A stretch of 64,000 bases of DNA from Lates calcarifer (taxonomy: Eukaryota; Chordata; Actinopteri; Centropomidae), in NCBI RefSeq assembly GCF_001640805.2, contig NC_066847.1:19087504-19151503 (forward strand). Reading direction: 5' to 3'. The translations under genes were made by a program, and so were the position numbers. How positions within the stretch are numbered: the first letter of the stretch is position 1; the number at the start of each line of letters is the position of its first letter. The notes under the pieces are model-generated. The model searched no databases, was not told where the DNA came from, and worked only from the letters and a program-made list of their open reading frames with translations. Below are positions 14,303 through 26,533 of the stretch, piece after piece.

Positions 14303-14380
14303 GCTGATATTCTGCGGTTAGAAGCAAATCTCTCTAAAAACCAGTGGACAGTCGAAGAAAAATGGCTGGTGACAACTATG
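14303..14380 (+). other. weak exon-like segment
   Basis: An acceptor tgtgtttgtattgcag is followed by 78 nt open in one frame (26 codons, ADILRLEANLSKNQWTVEEK then WLVTTM), and then gtataa. An alternative gt at 14369 would give 22 codons. Either version starts and ends on a codon boundary and could join the segment at 20964 in frame. A random 78-nt stretch is open in a given frame about 30% of the time, so the support is slight. Confidence 0.2.
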
Positions 14381-17300
14381 GTATAAAATGATCAATGACG
14401 ACTTCTTCAGATGAGTTACCCTGTTGCCTTATACAGAGAAACCATGGGACATGTTAGTGCATGTTAAAACACTAAAAATAACTGTATAATACTGGGGGGA
14501 CTGTTTGTGGGACCATCTATTTTCCTCTCTTTTTAACTGAAGAGAGGGTATGTAATAAACCAGAGTTACTCCTGTATACTGTATGTACATACAGACTGTT
14601 TTCTTTTTAACATTTAGGAATTCAAAAATAAATTCAAATTGCATGGTCCGTATACTGTTTATGCTGTGTCATCATCACAAATTAAAGAGCACATTAATAA
14701 TCACATGATTCATAAATGCAAAAAAATATATTTATTAAATATAGTATACCCAAAGCTATGTCATATATTTACAAAGTCTTTAAAAGTCCACTTTATGTTG
14801 TAAGCTTCATGTTCCATGCTCCAGTTCCACATTCATTGCTGTTGGCGGTGGTAGTTTTAATGACAGGAATGACGATGAATAGAAGACCTAACGGAGGACA
14901 AAACAGGAAAACATAAACACTCAGGGCTAATACAGCTAACTTCCCAGTTTGAGTTTCTGCGTTTTGCTGAGTACAGTATATTGCTGGCTGAAGTCCAGCC
15001 ACGCGTTCCAGTGCTTGGTATGGAAGGTGTGGAAGGTTTACAACATACGTCACTCAAGCACCCTTGTTTACGTCTGCGATACGTTTTTGCTTGCGCCTTC
15101 AGGAGGCTTTTGTTTCCCCCGCACTCATAATAGTGGTCATGTGAAATTTTATTGTTTTGCTTTGACAGACAACTAATGGAGACTTGCAACACACCCTGTC
15201 ATGAACACCTCCTCTACTTTTGTCACATTAAAATTACATTCCTGTCTATCACACGTGTTAAACATACACTGTTGTATGCATATAACCAAACATTAAAGCA
15301 CTAGTAGAGTATATTAAAGTGTTGAATTCCAAATATGTAAATTGAACAATGGCACTTCAAGAAGCCATCAACTAAACAAAGATTTGGAGTGGAGAATCAT
15401 GGAGTTTGAATTTAAAATGATACACAGGTAGCGTCCCTGGAATTGTTTGAATTTTAAGCCTTTTTTTTTTATTTTTCAAAATAATGAATCAATGAAAATC
15501 AATGAATGAATGAACTGTAGTTCTCACCTCACCTGAAGAGCATCAGGGCAAATACATTCTCAGTTCTCACTGAAATGGGCCCCCGAGTCACTGGCAGGTG
15601 TCAAATCTATCTCCATCACCAGTCCATTAAGTTTTCCACTCATCCTCCTGATGTGCAGCCTGCTCTTAACAAATGCCATCGCTGGAGGGTAGAAGTCTTT
15701 GGAGCTCCTCTTCCTCAAACTTTGATATTTCTGGACTTCTTCTCCATGTCTGCGCCTGTACTGGGCAGGCGGGAGGCCGTGATGTTCAGGTGAAATGGTT
15801 GATTCCACTGCCATGGCTTTTAACAAGCAGAAATAAACCACTCACATCTGAACGCGCTCTCGTTTGTGTCTGTTGTTTAAACAGGACTGTACAGCCTGTC
15901 ATGCAGTGTCTGGAGTGGAGTGAAGAAACAGTGCTGTTGCGAGCCAAGCGCTCAGCGGTCAAAGTCTTGTGTTTATTAAGTATGCTGACGCCACCAGTGC
16001 TCTTATCCTCTGTCTCAAGTTTATAAGACACCTGTGAGTGCTAGGGCCCAATAGAATTGTATTTTATCACATCGTCTTTCTGACGTCTGTTCTTTTGTCA
16101 GTGATAACCATATATCACCTTTACTCTCCAAATATGGTCATGCTGCAGTTTTCCTATTATGATTTTTTTTTCTGAAATCTTCCCACTTATTGTTCAATGG
16201 ATGACCTTTTTTGGAATCATATGCAAGATGCAGATTCAGAGTGACTGGCAGCAGTTTGCAGACATGTTGCAGTATGGAGCACCGGACTAAACATTAGGGT
16301 ATTTGTTTTGTGTCGTCCGTTTGATGAAGTGGGACTTGCAGGCTAGGTCAACTGGCAACTCTAAATTGCCCACAGGTGAAGATTGGTCATCTCCACAGCC
16401 TCCTGTCCACCATGAAGACCTTGAAACAAACGCACAAGATACAAAACCAACCACGTCGTTCACACGTCTACGAAGGAAACAAACACACTGAAGGAGACAG
16501 AGACAAGCACAGCATGAACACCAGGGAGAGCGAGATGGATGAGGAAGAGGCTGGGCTCCTGGAGGACGAAGATCCAGATCCGAAACATCTGGAATGAGGC
16601 ACTGACAGCAAAGGGAGAGAAAGGGAAAGAGAGAGAGGGAGAAAGAGTTTACAGTTATCTCCTGACAACATGGACTACATGCATGTGCCAGCAGGAGAAT
16701 GGTAACAATTACAAGTCCTGAAGTAATCAAAGAATAAGCCACTATCTTGACATTAAAACCTGTGGATGAGTTTTAAGTTTTGATTTAAAGGCCTAAATGG
16801 AGTCAGTGAGTCACTATGGAGGTTGCTCCTGTTTCTGAGAGTGAAGCGCATGGGATGGAATATAAGGTTTAAGGTGATCAGACAGGAACGAAGGGACACT
16901 CCCATTAAGGATCTTGTTTGTCATGAGAAGCACCTTAACCCTTTCTTTTGTGCTCTTAGACTGCTTCACTGTGGCATTACATGGATTACGATGTTGCTAA
17001 AACTAGCGGTGGAGCGTGTTTCTCCCCCCGTGATGCCAGCACCCGGAGATTAGCCGTCAGTTGAACCTTCTCCTCTGTTTGGTTTACACTTCTAATGTGT
17101 TCTGCACCAGTATCCTGTTTCAAAAGAGAAATACATCAAATTAAACAGGTAATGTGCTGTTTCATGAGGACTTTAAAAGGCCGTGTCAAAGAAGTGCTCA
17201 TGCATCATTAGGAAGGTGCCACGCATCATTATGAGACTTTAAAACATGGGAGTAACAGAGCATAAACACAAAGGGATGTGATGACAGCGCCAGGAAAATT

Positions 17301-18789
17301 TTTCACCTATCAATGGTCGTTTTTTTTTTTTTTTTTTTCTTCTCTCTTTCCCCCCGAGGCTTCTCATTCCTTGTGCTGTTAAAGATGAGAAGTGGTGGGA
17401 GTTGAAGAGGGCAGCAATGGAGACAAGTTGAGCTCCTTGCCACTCTTTCTCCTCATGCTCGCAGGACAAACTGCTCTTGGGAGACAGAGATCAGTAAATC
17501 AAGCCGAGAGAAATCTGGCAGAGGAGGAAGGGAGAAAATCTTCAAAGGCTGCCTGAGGAAGAACATTAAGATAACGAAATAATCCATCAGGAATCAGAGA
17601 ATGTGATGAAAGTGGTGTTTCGGTTTTATTTAGTTTCCCAGAGAGCTTAGTCATGTGCTGTTGCTTTGCAGGTATCTTATGTGAATGCTTTAAGTGAAAA
17701 TTGCAACCAGGAATGTTTTTTCCTTTTTTAAACCAGAGGAGTGTCTCATTGCCTGAGGCGAGCCAAGACCCTGTCATGGCCTTTATGACTCTTACCTTTA
17801 TCAGTCCCAAAATCCTGAAGTGGTTGTGGGCTTTGGGTCTGTAATGAGCAAATGTAAGTGCATTATAATCCCATGGTTCCTTCATGCTGAGCGGAAAAAT
17901 CCACTAACGGATCAATGTGTGGGGGCCAGTGACGGATATATCGCAAGTCCATGGATGAGAAAAAGGGCACCCTTTTTCCTGGCTTATGAAAGAGGAGCGG
18001 TGAAGGAGAGGAAAAGAAGGCCACAATGTTTCCTCCCTCAAAATGTGTTAAGTGAAAGCTCACATAAATCCCCTTGAAAGTGGATTAGCAAAAATATCTT
18101 TTCCTCTTAGGTTTCATTCAGACAGGAGCCGGTCTTGAAAAAAGGGGTGTCCTTATCTAAACATTGGACAGAATCTTATTAATCAAAGGCAGCAGTGCGC
18201 GAAACATAAGTCTAGGTTTTGGCCTAGTGTAGCATGGTAAAAGTCACTCGCTTTTCACAGTTTCCACCCAAACAGTGGAAGCTGGCACCACGCTATAGGA
18301 AAGCTCAATTATAATATCAGGTTGGATGTTATTACTGTTGATTATGTGCTTTTGAAGATCTGACTTGCCCCTGAGTTCACTTCCTCTCCTCTTCCCTGGT
18401 TGAGACGTGCTCTTTGAAATCGAACTCACCTTGGAGGTTAATGAATCACCGGCCTGGTGCCCTGTTTTATTTTCACCCTTGTCCTTTGTCACATCGACAC
18501 ACACACATACATACACGCTGACTAACACTGGATTTGAGCCTCACATGTGTAGTTTAGGAGATTGGGATGCCCGTTAGAGTTGGTTTTTTCAATCACAGGC
18601 ACCCCCACAAACCAGGAGTGTGTGTTTTCTTAACCCCTGTCATGTTCATTTCAAATAAACTCAAACATTGCCTGAGTTAGTGTATGCTTGTATAAAATCT
18701 GACATACTCATTATATCCTACAGAGGAAAAAGACTCCATATGTAGACATTACAAGTATGATGTTAATGTCTGTACTAAATTTGTTAATA

Positions 18790-18835
18790 GAATAAAATAG
18801 TACTTTATTGATCTTTGACAGGAAATTGCTTACTT
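18790..18835 (+). mobile_element. possible retroelement tail fragment
   Basis: The text agtactttattgatctttg, then acaggaaattgct, resembles the widespread fish motif of the form TTTATTGATC...GGAAATTGC. It is a short fragment only. Confidence 0.35.
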
Positions 18836-19442
18836 TTGGTTTAGCAGGCCTTTCAGGCTGCTTTTCCTCCTCCTGAAAAAATAGAAATAAATAAATATAT
18901 ATGTATTTAATCATATTTTGTTGAATATAGTATCTGCAAATAAAGGATGTTCTCAGAGTTCTCCACAGCTTCTCTTTACATGACAGGATAACTGAGTACT
19001 TTGTCTCTCTTTTTGGAAATATTGAGTCCTTTGCCAGTTCCCAATGGTTTAGTCCAGTAGGGGTGTACAGGATGTTTGACATTGGCACTGAACAGCTAGC
19101 TTGTTTTCTTAGGGAAACATGTTTGATAGAGCCCCCTTTTAAGTCTCCAGCAAGGGAGAGTTTAGCTGTCATGTATGATTAGCCTGCAGCTCAGTCTGGT
19201 TCCAACATATCCCACGTCTTTAAGAAGGATGGATGCAGACTTCAAAATGACAAGGAAAATGGTTGCCAGATTTGTCTGGTGTTAAGACACTAAAAGTGTG
19301 TGAGAAAATAATTTCTTAGGACTAGGGGGAAAAAGAATCTCTTGAGAAAGACACAATTGGCTTGTTCATCTCAAGCCGGGCCTCCATTTAGCCTTGAGCA
19401 AGGACATCTGGTCACTTAAGTGGTTTTCAGTACATCCTAGCT

Positions 19443-19443
<1 letters not shown>

Positions 19444-19474
<31 letters not shown>
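19444..19474. repeat. (CA)n microsatellite
   Basis: About 15 CA units. Confidence 0.9.
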
Positions 19475-19475
<1 letters not shown>

Positions 19476-20963
19476 CAGCAAAGCTTCTCTTAATGTTCAT
19501 ATGCTTGACTTATGTTTGCTTTACCCCTGGCTTGTGGTTTTGCAACATTTTCATTTTCAGCATCGGTGGCAGAGAGGACATGCTTCAGTGCAACATTGTC
19601 AGCAGAGATTTCATGTTGTACTCAGACATCTAATAGTGGGCTGTATTTTGATAAGTTTCTCATATCAGATATTCAGTTTCCCATACCAAATACATTAAAG
19701 TGTCTGGGGGTATTTTAACTACTGAAAAAATCTGAGAAATGTACTGTATTCAATTTCCTGCTGTATATTTTACCAGTTTCTCACAGGTATAAGATGAGTT
19801 TTCATAGTCATTCATCAACAACAATTATAAATGGTCCGATGCAAAATTTTGTCTTTTGTTCATCTTCAGAAACAGATAAACCAAAATGTTACATGTGGCC
19901 CGACAGCTGCAACATCTGCAGATCCATGCCCAACAAGAATGTTCCTGTACATTATGATCTTGGTTATCCGAGGAGGCTTTTGCCCACATTTTACGGCAGT
20001 GACTTATGTGTTGTTACAGATGCCTCCGCAGCATAAGTGACTGCAGCTAAGCGGTGCTGAGTGTAGGGGCTTTAGACCAGATTTGATTTGTCTTTTTTAA
20101 GAGTCCACTCTGTGGATCTTTCCCACAGAAAGGTGGTGTAAGTTTTGCTGCAGTTGCTTAGCAACGCTTTTCCATTTTTTTGCCCCACAACTAAAAAATC
20201 TGCAGCTCCCTACGATGCAAAGAACCTCAAGTACCCCAAACCCACATCTCCTGCTCTGCTTTGCAGTGCCTTGGCACAAGCCCAGGAAGCAGGCAGTTGA
20301 CCTGGGTCATTACAGGGTGTTTATGACCCAGGGAGAGCAGCTGAGGGCCCCTGCTCTGTGAATATGTGCATCCTTGAGAATGTGGGCCCTGCTGTGCTGC
20401 TAATGGGCCCTATCCAAGATGCCCCTCAACCCCCCTCGCTACCCGTCTCACTGAAGAGGTGGGTTACTACGTCTTCTGATATCAGATCTCTAGTGCTCTG
20501 AATTCCTCCAGAGCCTGCAATGAATCCCCTCATCAAGAGGGATGTGCGGTTGAGAGTGCAAACCAAAAGAAAAAAAAAACTCTCAGTGTTTAGTAAATAA
20601 TTGCAAACAGAAACAGACGTTGTACTACAATTTACTTACATTACCACCATCACCGTTGCCTCACAGTAGAGTGATGAAATAGGATGGTCTGGTGGAAACA
20701 CTATGGTACGAATAACAAAGAGCTTGTTGCATCACTGGGCTGTGCTATGGTGTATCTGATTCCTATTGTCTTTTTATTTAGCCCCATAATGTGCCATTTC
20801 AACCATGTGTAATTATTCCTACCTCTTATGACTTAAAAAACTCTTTTAAGTCAGTACAAATGAAAAACGGCAAAGGTAGTTGTGTGTGGAATGAAAAAAG
20901 AGAGCTTTAGAGAGAGTTCTGTGTACTTTCACATCCCCACACACTGTATCTTATTTTTTTCAG

Positions 20964-21080
20964 GTTGCTGTGTGGGCCAACGATGGGGATGCAGTGTTCA
21001 TCCGAGAATTCACTCTGATTCGACGAGACCACCTCCCAGAGGAGCCTCTCCATGACAGCAGCCAAAAACCAGAAGACCCG
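20964..21080 (+). CDS. exon-like segment, possible remote 5' coding exon of adamtsl1
   Basis: A T-rich acceptor (ttatttttttcag) precedes 117 nt that are open in one frame only; the other two frames have stops. A donor gtaagt follows. The frame gives 39 residues starting VAVWANDGDAVFIREFTLIR and ending with an acidic, proline-containing tail. Both ends fall on codon boundaries, as does the start of adamtsl1 exon 2, so splicing 20964-21080 directly to 48474 would be in frame and bypass the signal-peptide exon. The tail sits where ADAMTSL3 has a longer N-terminal segment, with a loose FxxEFxL resemblance from memory. It could instead belong to another gene. That it is an exon is fairly likely; its gene assignment is inference. 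Confidence 0.5.
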
Positions 21081-22625
21081 GTAAGTTCCTGATCAGAAAA
21101 CACTGCACAATGGTGATTTCCCCCAGTCTGCCTTTTAATTTCAAACATAAACCTGTGTTATTCCAACTATTCTTTTATAACCTTCAGAAAAAATAAATTG
21201 AAATGTCAGGTAAAACTAAATCAGCCAATAAATCTGTTGCAGTGTCTTTACGTAAGGCACCAGAGGAGTGAAAAATCAGCCATATTGCACCTTAGTAATG
21301 AATACAAGTGAATGATGATCGTGGGCCATTGGGAGTGGAGGTGTAATCTGACTGTGGGCTGACGTAGCTTGATGTGAACCAGGGCAGCACATGCAAACAC
21401 ACAACACACACACATGTTGCACGTTCCAGGGTGGGGTAGGGTTTTACTCCCACTCTGTCATCACCTTTTGATGAGACATGACTCCTGGCCGTAGCAGTTT
21501 CTTTAAGTCGATCTCTCACCCAGATGTTTTATCTAATTGGGTGGGAGGTAGGGCTGAGCTGCTTTTGTCACAGAAATGCTCGCCTATCTCATCATTCCTT
21601 TGTGATGGGATTGGTCATGGAGCAATTTTAGAGGAATCTGTTAAAATTGATCAAAGGTTTTGGAACAGTATTACGGGAAGGCTATCTTGAGGTGAATTAT
21701 AACGTTGCACTTTTCTGTATGCTGTGAGGGCATTACGTAATTGAGCTGACCATACTGCACTGAACCATATACTATATATGACCTCAGCAGTAAGGTGAAA
21801 GGTGGCTATGCACCTTTCACAAGCTTTCACGCTTGAATAAACGACCCTTTGACCTTAGCATATAGATTATTCAGCAACCCTCCACACCCTTTGATCAAAT
21901 AAAGTGACATTTCTTTTGAAACAACAGATCTGCTTGAACTCCACATTGTACTTTAAAGCTCAAGGATCAAGAGGGCTTATGTGAACGCTCACATGTGCAG
22001 GATAGCCTTACAGATCAGTGGTGGCAGGGGTCATTTTCAGTTTTAGGAGGGTATCAGAGATCATTCTGGACACAATTTCTTTCAGAGAAATATTTTTTTT
22101 CTTATTAAGAGATATTCATGTTAACTTTGCCCTACCTAGTAAGATAAAGTCATGTATATTTGAAAATATTTTTGGTTTTCCTTTGCTTTTAACTTGCTCT
22201 TTTATATCTCTAAGGCAGACTTTATGGAAAAACCATATAAAAACTCTATTAGAATTTAAATGTCATTATACATGCTTACAATACTGTAGTTAGAAACCAC
22301 AAATAGCTATCTTTACAGTATTTGGATTTCATATTGTAACCAAGCAGCAGTGAGATTTATGATGCTCTGACCTCAAGCAAATTTTTGAATTTGCATCAGC
22401 TAGTTTTTGAGCGATTTTCAAACCAAACATTACAGAGGCGGTATTTATATATCCACTCCCACATACTGTAATCATGCCATCGAAGCCTCAGTTGCTCTTT
22501 ATGGGTTTCATTAGAATGTCTTTGGTTGCATGATTTTTGCCATCAACACACAGGTGCAAATAAGGTGCACTGGTAGTGACAGGACATCTGATTTTACTGT
22601 GAATTAAATGAATGAGTTGAATAAG
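21081..22625. other. non-coding stretch after the 20964 exon-like segment
   Basis: I see no gene or repeat family I can name. It is ordinary AT-rich sequence. Confidence 0.55.
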
Positions 22626-22866
22626 AAGATTGATACCACACTCACGCTGTACCTGTCCATTAAATGTGAAGCTACGGCCAGCAGCCAGTTAGCTTAGCAT
22701 AGCAGAAAGACTGGAAACAGTGAGCCCAAAGCACTTGGTTCCAAAATAGTGCTAGTCTGGAACAAAAACCTCTGTTTATTTTTTTTGTTTTTGTATGGAT
22801 TGAACAATTTTCAGTCTTTATGCTAAGCTAAGCTAATGGCCAGACGTCAAAGGTGGTATCAATCTT
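22626..22866. mobile_element. 241-bp MITE-like element with long imperfect inverted ends
   Basis: The left end starts aagattgatacc and carries agttagcttagcatagcaga and aaagactgga. The right end is the reverse complement of the same series (tcagtctttatgctaagcta, then ggtatcaatctt at 22855-22866). The motif agcttagcttagcataaaga is familiar from an abundant fish interspersed repeat. It is non-coding. Confidence 0.7.
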
Positions 22867-22984
22867 GTCATCAGTGAGAAAATGAACTGGCATTTCTCCC
22901 AAATGTTGGACCATTCCTTTAGATAGCTACTAATTGGCTAAACATTTCTACCTTTAAAGGACAACACGTTATCTCGTTATCTCG

Positions 22985-23027
22985 TTTTAAGGCTGAGATA
23001 CGTTATCACGTTATCTCAGCCTTAAAA
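22985..23027. repeat. perfect 16-bp inverted repeat, 11-nt loop
   Basis: The arms are TTTTAAGGCTGAGATA (22985-23000) and TATCTCAGCCTTAAAA (23012-23027), with loop 23001-23011. It is preceded by the short tandem motif cgttatct repeated. It does not resemble a terminator context. Confidence 0.85.
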
Positions 23028-24782
23028 TTGTCAGTGTGCTCTGTAATATTTGGATCTGTCTGTTTGTAAGAAGCATAAGAAAAAGCTGCAGCTTTAAAAT
23101 GTGATGCCGTGACAAAGCAGAGGCGTTAAAGATGACTGACAGAATCTAGGATGACTTTTACAGGATATCCACGGTCGGAAGAGCATTATTAGCAGTAAAA
23201 CTGGATGTAAAAGTCTGCAAGTATTATCTCATATTTATTTGAATGACAGAAGAGAAAAAAGTGACTCTTAAACTGAATGGCATTTCTTGTCTTTTGTTAC
23301 ATGTATGCTGCTAACATGTATTCACATGTGAAGACCACAGACTCCCAGGAGCCACACTTGTGATTCCTCTCAGCACTCAGCTGGTTTTGGTCTCTGTAGT
23401 GCCTGTAGCACTGTTCTATGTTGGATCTTGGTTCAATATTAAGTTTGATTCGAAGCCAAGACAAGCGCAGCTTAATTAGCAAGCAACCCAGGAGGCAGAT
23501 CTCAAAGTGTATTCGCTTTCTCTTGTTTAACTTCACGGGTATGTGCCAGGGTCGGTTGGTGGGCAGTGAGACTGACCTCCCCAGCACCCTTTACCCTATC
23601 CCCCTAAGAGGGCCACAGATGAATTGTTCTCTCTGAAGGAAAGTGTTTTTCCTGGCAGCCTCAGCACAAGCTCCTTCGATGGAATAGAGCTGTCTAAAAC
23701 AGCTAAGGCCTAACATACCTTTCTAAATTAACCCATATTTATTGTGTGATGGCAAGCAGGTACTGTAGAGCTTCAACAATGTCAGCATTCATAAACAAAT
23801 ATTGAATAAGTTTATTGGGTTGAGAAGTTCTTGAATCAAAGTGTGCGGGGGGTCTGATGGCTGAAATGTTGGCTGCTGAGTCTGAGAAAATCTTTCTTTC
23901 ACTGTAACAAGACTGAATGAGTAAGACTGTGAAGATAAACAGAAAAGCTGCTCATAAATCTAGCTACGACTATTCCCACTCGTTGTTTGGCCATGAATGA
24001 ACTTTTCCAGCATGTTAGTTTGATCTGCTGCAGAGAGAGAGCTGTAACTCACTCAAAATATGTTTTAAAATAGTGATAAACACTGCTAAGTTTTGTTAAA
24101 TTATCAGATTTATTTAATTGTGGAGAGAGAGAGAGCCAGTCTGTAATTGTTCACCTCTGGAAAGTTTAAACTTTAAAGGTTAAAGTGGAGTTTGAAACTC
24201 AATCTCTTGAGAAGCTTCTGTTCCAAAGGCGGTGCGCAGGTGGCAGCTACTACTCAACCTCGGGCTGACTGACAGAGAACAAGAAAAAGAAAAGGGGGAC
24301 AGAGAACAAGTATTGTAAACTGCTAATCATTGTCAGAAAGTGAAATGGAGATTTTGGATGGAAGAGAAAGAAACAGCCTTTGGACAAAAGAGGAGAAAGG
24401 AGATAGAGACACACCACACGGTTTTCTCCTCAGTCAGCTGCCGTCTAGACGGCAAATATGATCATCCTGTCAACAGGCAACTTTAAAGTGGGTTACTGAA
24501 AGGTGATCCTTCATTTACCAGATGAGTGTGTGTGTGTGTGTGTGTGTGAGTTTCTAGTTGTATTTATGAGATAGTGAATTTTCCTACCAGCCGGACTGAT
24601 TTCAGTAACTGTATGTAAGCGATTCCATGTATGCTACTAGCTTTAAACATGTCTATTTGTGCTTTGGCACTCAGTCTATTCACAAAACTTTTTAGACTCG
24701 TCAAAAGATTATCATCTACATGAAAACATATTATCTCACTTTTTGTCACAGAAACAAATATGAACAGTAACATCAGATTCCC
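23028..24782. other. non-coding stretch
   Basis: There is no gene. It contains a (GT)n array at 24525-24549, and 24120-24135 has a short GA run. The rest is unremarkable. Confidence 0.55.
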
Positions 24783-25202
24783 TTTAAAGCTACATTACTA
24801 GATTGTTTGGCCTCTTGTAGACAGAGTTGCCTGTTTACACATTCAGTGCACATGACACCATGTATTTGGACATGTGTTTCTGGCCACCTGATGACTCTAA
24901 GTGCAGTATTTAGACTCTTTTTGGCACTGCTTTGATCTCTCACAGTTCTTGAGAGAGATTTAACAGCTAAATGCTTCACTTTGTTGCACAGGTAAGATTT
25001 CTGCTGTTTGGTGCTGGACAGGTAGCGCACATTTGGTTCTTTGGAGCTTTTCACACAGCTGGGAACAAGGCTGATGAGAGCAGAATACCAAAACAATGAG
25101 GAAAATGGCGAATTCTTTGTGGCTCAGTCACTGTGAGAGGAACCCTTCACATTTTGCATTGTCATTTGATCAGTGTAATAGATTTTGATTAGTGCAGCTT
25201 TA
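24783..25202. mobile_element. 420-bp MITE-like element related to 12931-13190
   Basis: The left end TTTAAAGCTACATTA mirrors the right end, whose reverse complement begins TAAAGCTGCACTAATCAA. The last 18 bases equal 13171-13188. The interior (for example gtgctggacaggtagcgcac, then tttggttctttggag) also looks like a fish interspersed repeat I have seen. It is non-coding. Confidence 0.55.
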
Positions 25203-26451
25203 TTGTTTAAAAAAAAAAGCATAAACTCAAATACCTGCTTATATTGCAATACCTTACTTGGGCTCTAATAAAGAATCTACATACCCTTAGCAAAGAAAAG
25301 GGCACACAAACTGTACATGTAGAAGCAATAGAGACTTTAAAAAAGTAGACAGAGTAGGCTACTTCTCATTAGTTCTTTTGCCCTGTAAACCACTTTATGC
25401 TGCACTGAGGGTCAGGATGCACTGATTGCTGCTCTGCGTCACATTTTGTCTTAACAACACCAAGAACAGCCAGGATATTATGGGTTGTGACAGTTAAGTG
25501 GTGGTAATGACCGTCTTTAGAGCCCCACTCTACAGTAATGATCTGAGGCCCGGTGTGAGGACACTTCCACTTTGCTTGTCTTTACATGTTTCATGGAATG
25601 GCGATTTCATCTTCTTGCGCTGTTGTTTTATTTTTTCACCTTTTCTCCCTCTCATCTTTTTGTTCGATGTTGGATGTTTTGTTAGATGTCTCTTCCTCTT
25701 TGCCCTCTGCCTCTCTCACTTCATCACATGCCAAGCAATCCGGGCCTTAATGTTTTTACATGCTCAATTGCACTTCAGGCAGCAACAGTCAGGGGCATTC
25801 TTTTTTTTCCCCTTTTTGAAAACCTTCAGGGTGAACAAGTGCTGAGACGGTTCCGCCTTTTGGCAGGGTGTCAGGGTTCGGAGTAATTGGGGTTGGGCGA
25901 GCGAGGCCAAGGGCCAGTCGGGGTGGCAAGCAGGGGGGAGCACTCAGTGGTCCAGGCAGCAGCAGTTTGCAGAGAGAGGGAGGCCCAACGCTCAGCTGCA
26001 CGCTAACTTGACAGCTGTGTTTTGCATGTTGCGCCAGGTGGAAAGGGCAACGGTCTTGCACAATTGAACACTTCATTTGTCTTCATTAAAAGGATGGGCA
26101 TGTTAGTTTTGGCAGTCAGAGAGGATGTTTAAGACTCAAGTTTTTTTCCATTACGTGCTGTGCCCCCTGGTGCTAACACCACTTCAAGTTAAAGCTTTAC
26201 CTTTAGTTTCCACCCCATGAATTTTTGACCACTAGTAGTGCTGTTGAGCTAAGTTTTAAAGAGTGGGCCCCAGTTTTGTTTGCATCCCTTGGATGATTTT
26301 ACACTATTCCACAGACTGATGGTTTGTGGCTTCAACATGCTTAGACATATAGTAATGTAACATAGGTTTCAAATTCTTCCAAACTTATCAGCTTTGCAAA
26401 TTATATTAGTGGAAAATATACTTATTTGCTATCTTGCTTAGAGTTAGATGA

Positions 26452-26533
26452 GAAGATTGATATCACACTCATGTCTATGCAGAAAATATGCAGCTGGATG
26501 CAGCAGATGGCTAGCTTAGCTTAGCATAAAGAG
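26452..26533 (+). mobile_element. left-end fragment of the 22626 element family
   Basis: Text gaagattgatatcacactca and then gctagcttagcttagcataa matches the left arm of 22626-22866. The corresponding right arm is missing, so the copy is truncated or badly decayed. Confidence 0.6.

Larger units (their letters stand above)
13191..20963. other. non-coding stretch
   Basis: No gene is visible apart from the weak exon-like segment at 14303. Contents include a perfect 16-bp palindrome (ctgtatgtacatacag, 14579-14594), purine-rich sequence at about 16600-16650, a T tract at 17320-17338 and (CA)n at 19444-19474. The region 17640-18060 is repeat-poor. At 18790-18835 the motif tactttattgatc, then ggaaattgct, matches a motif common in fish retroelement tails. 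Confidence 0.6.

Noticed and set aside
16287..16742. 151-codon reverse-strand open frame
   Set aside because: The translation is low-complexity in the middle (Ser/Leu from purine-rich DNA), and no start context, splice signals or domain are seen.
18711..19172. 153-codon reverse-strand open frame
   Set aside because: It includes a retroelement-tail motif and an AT-rich run. It is more likely repeat-derived than a gene.
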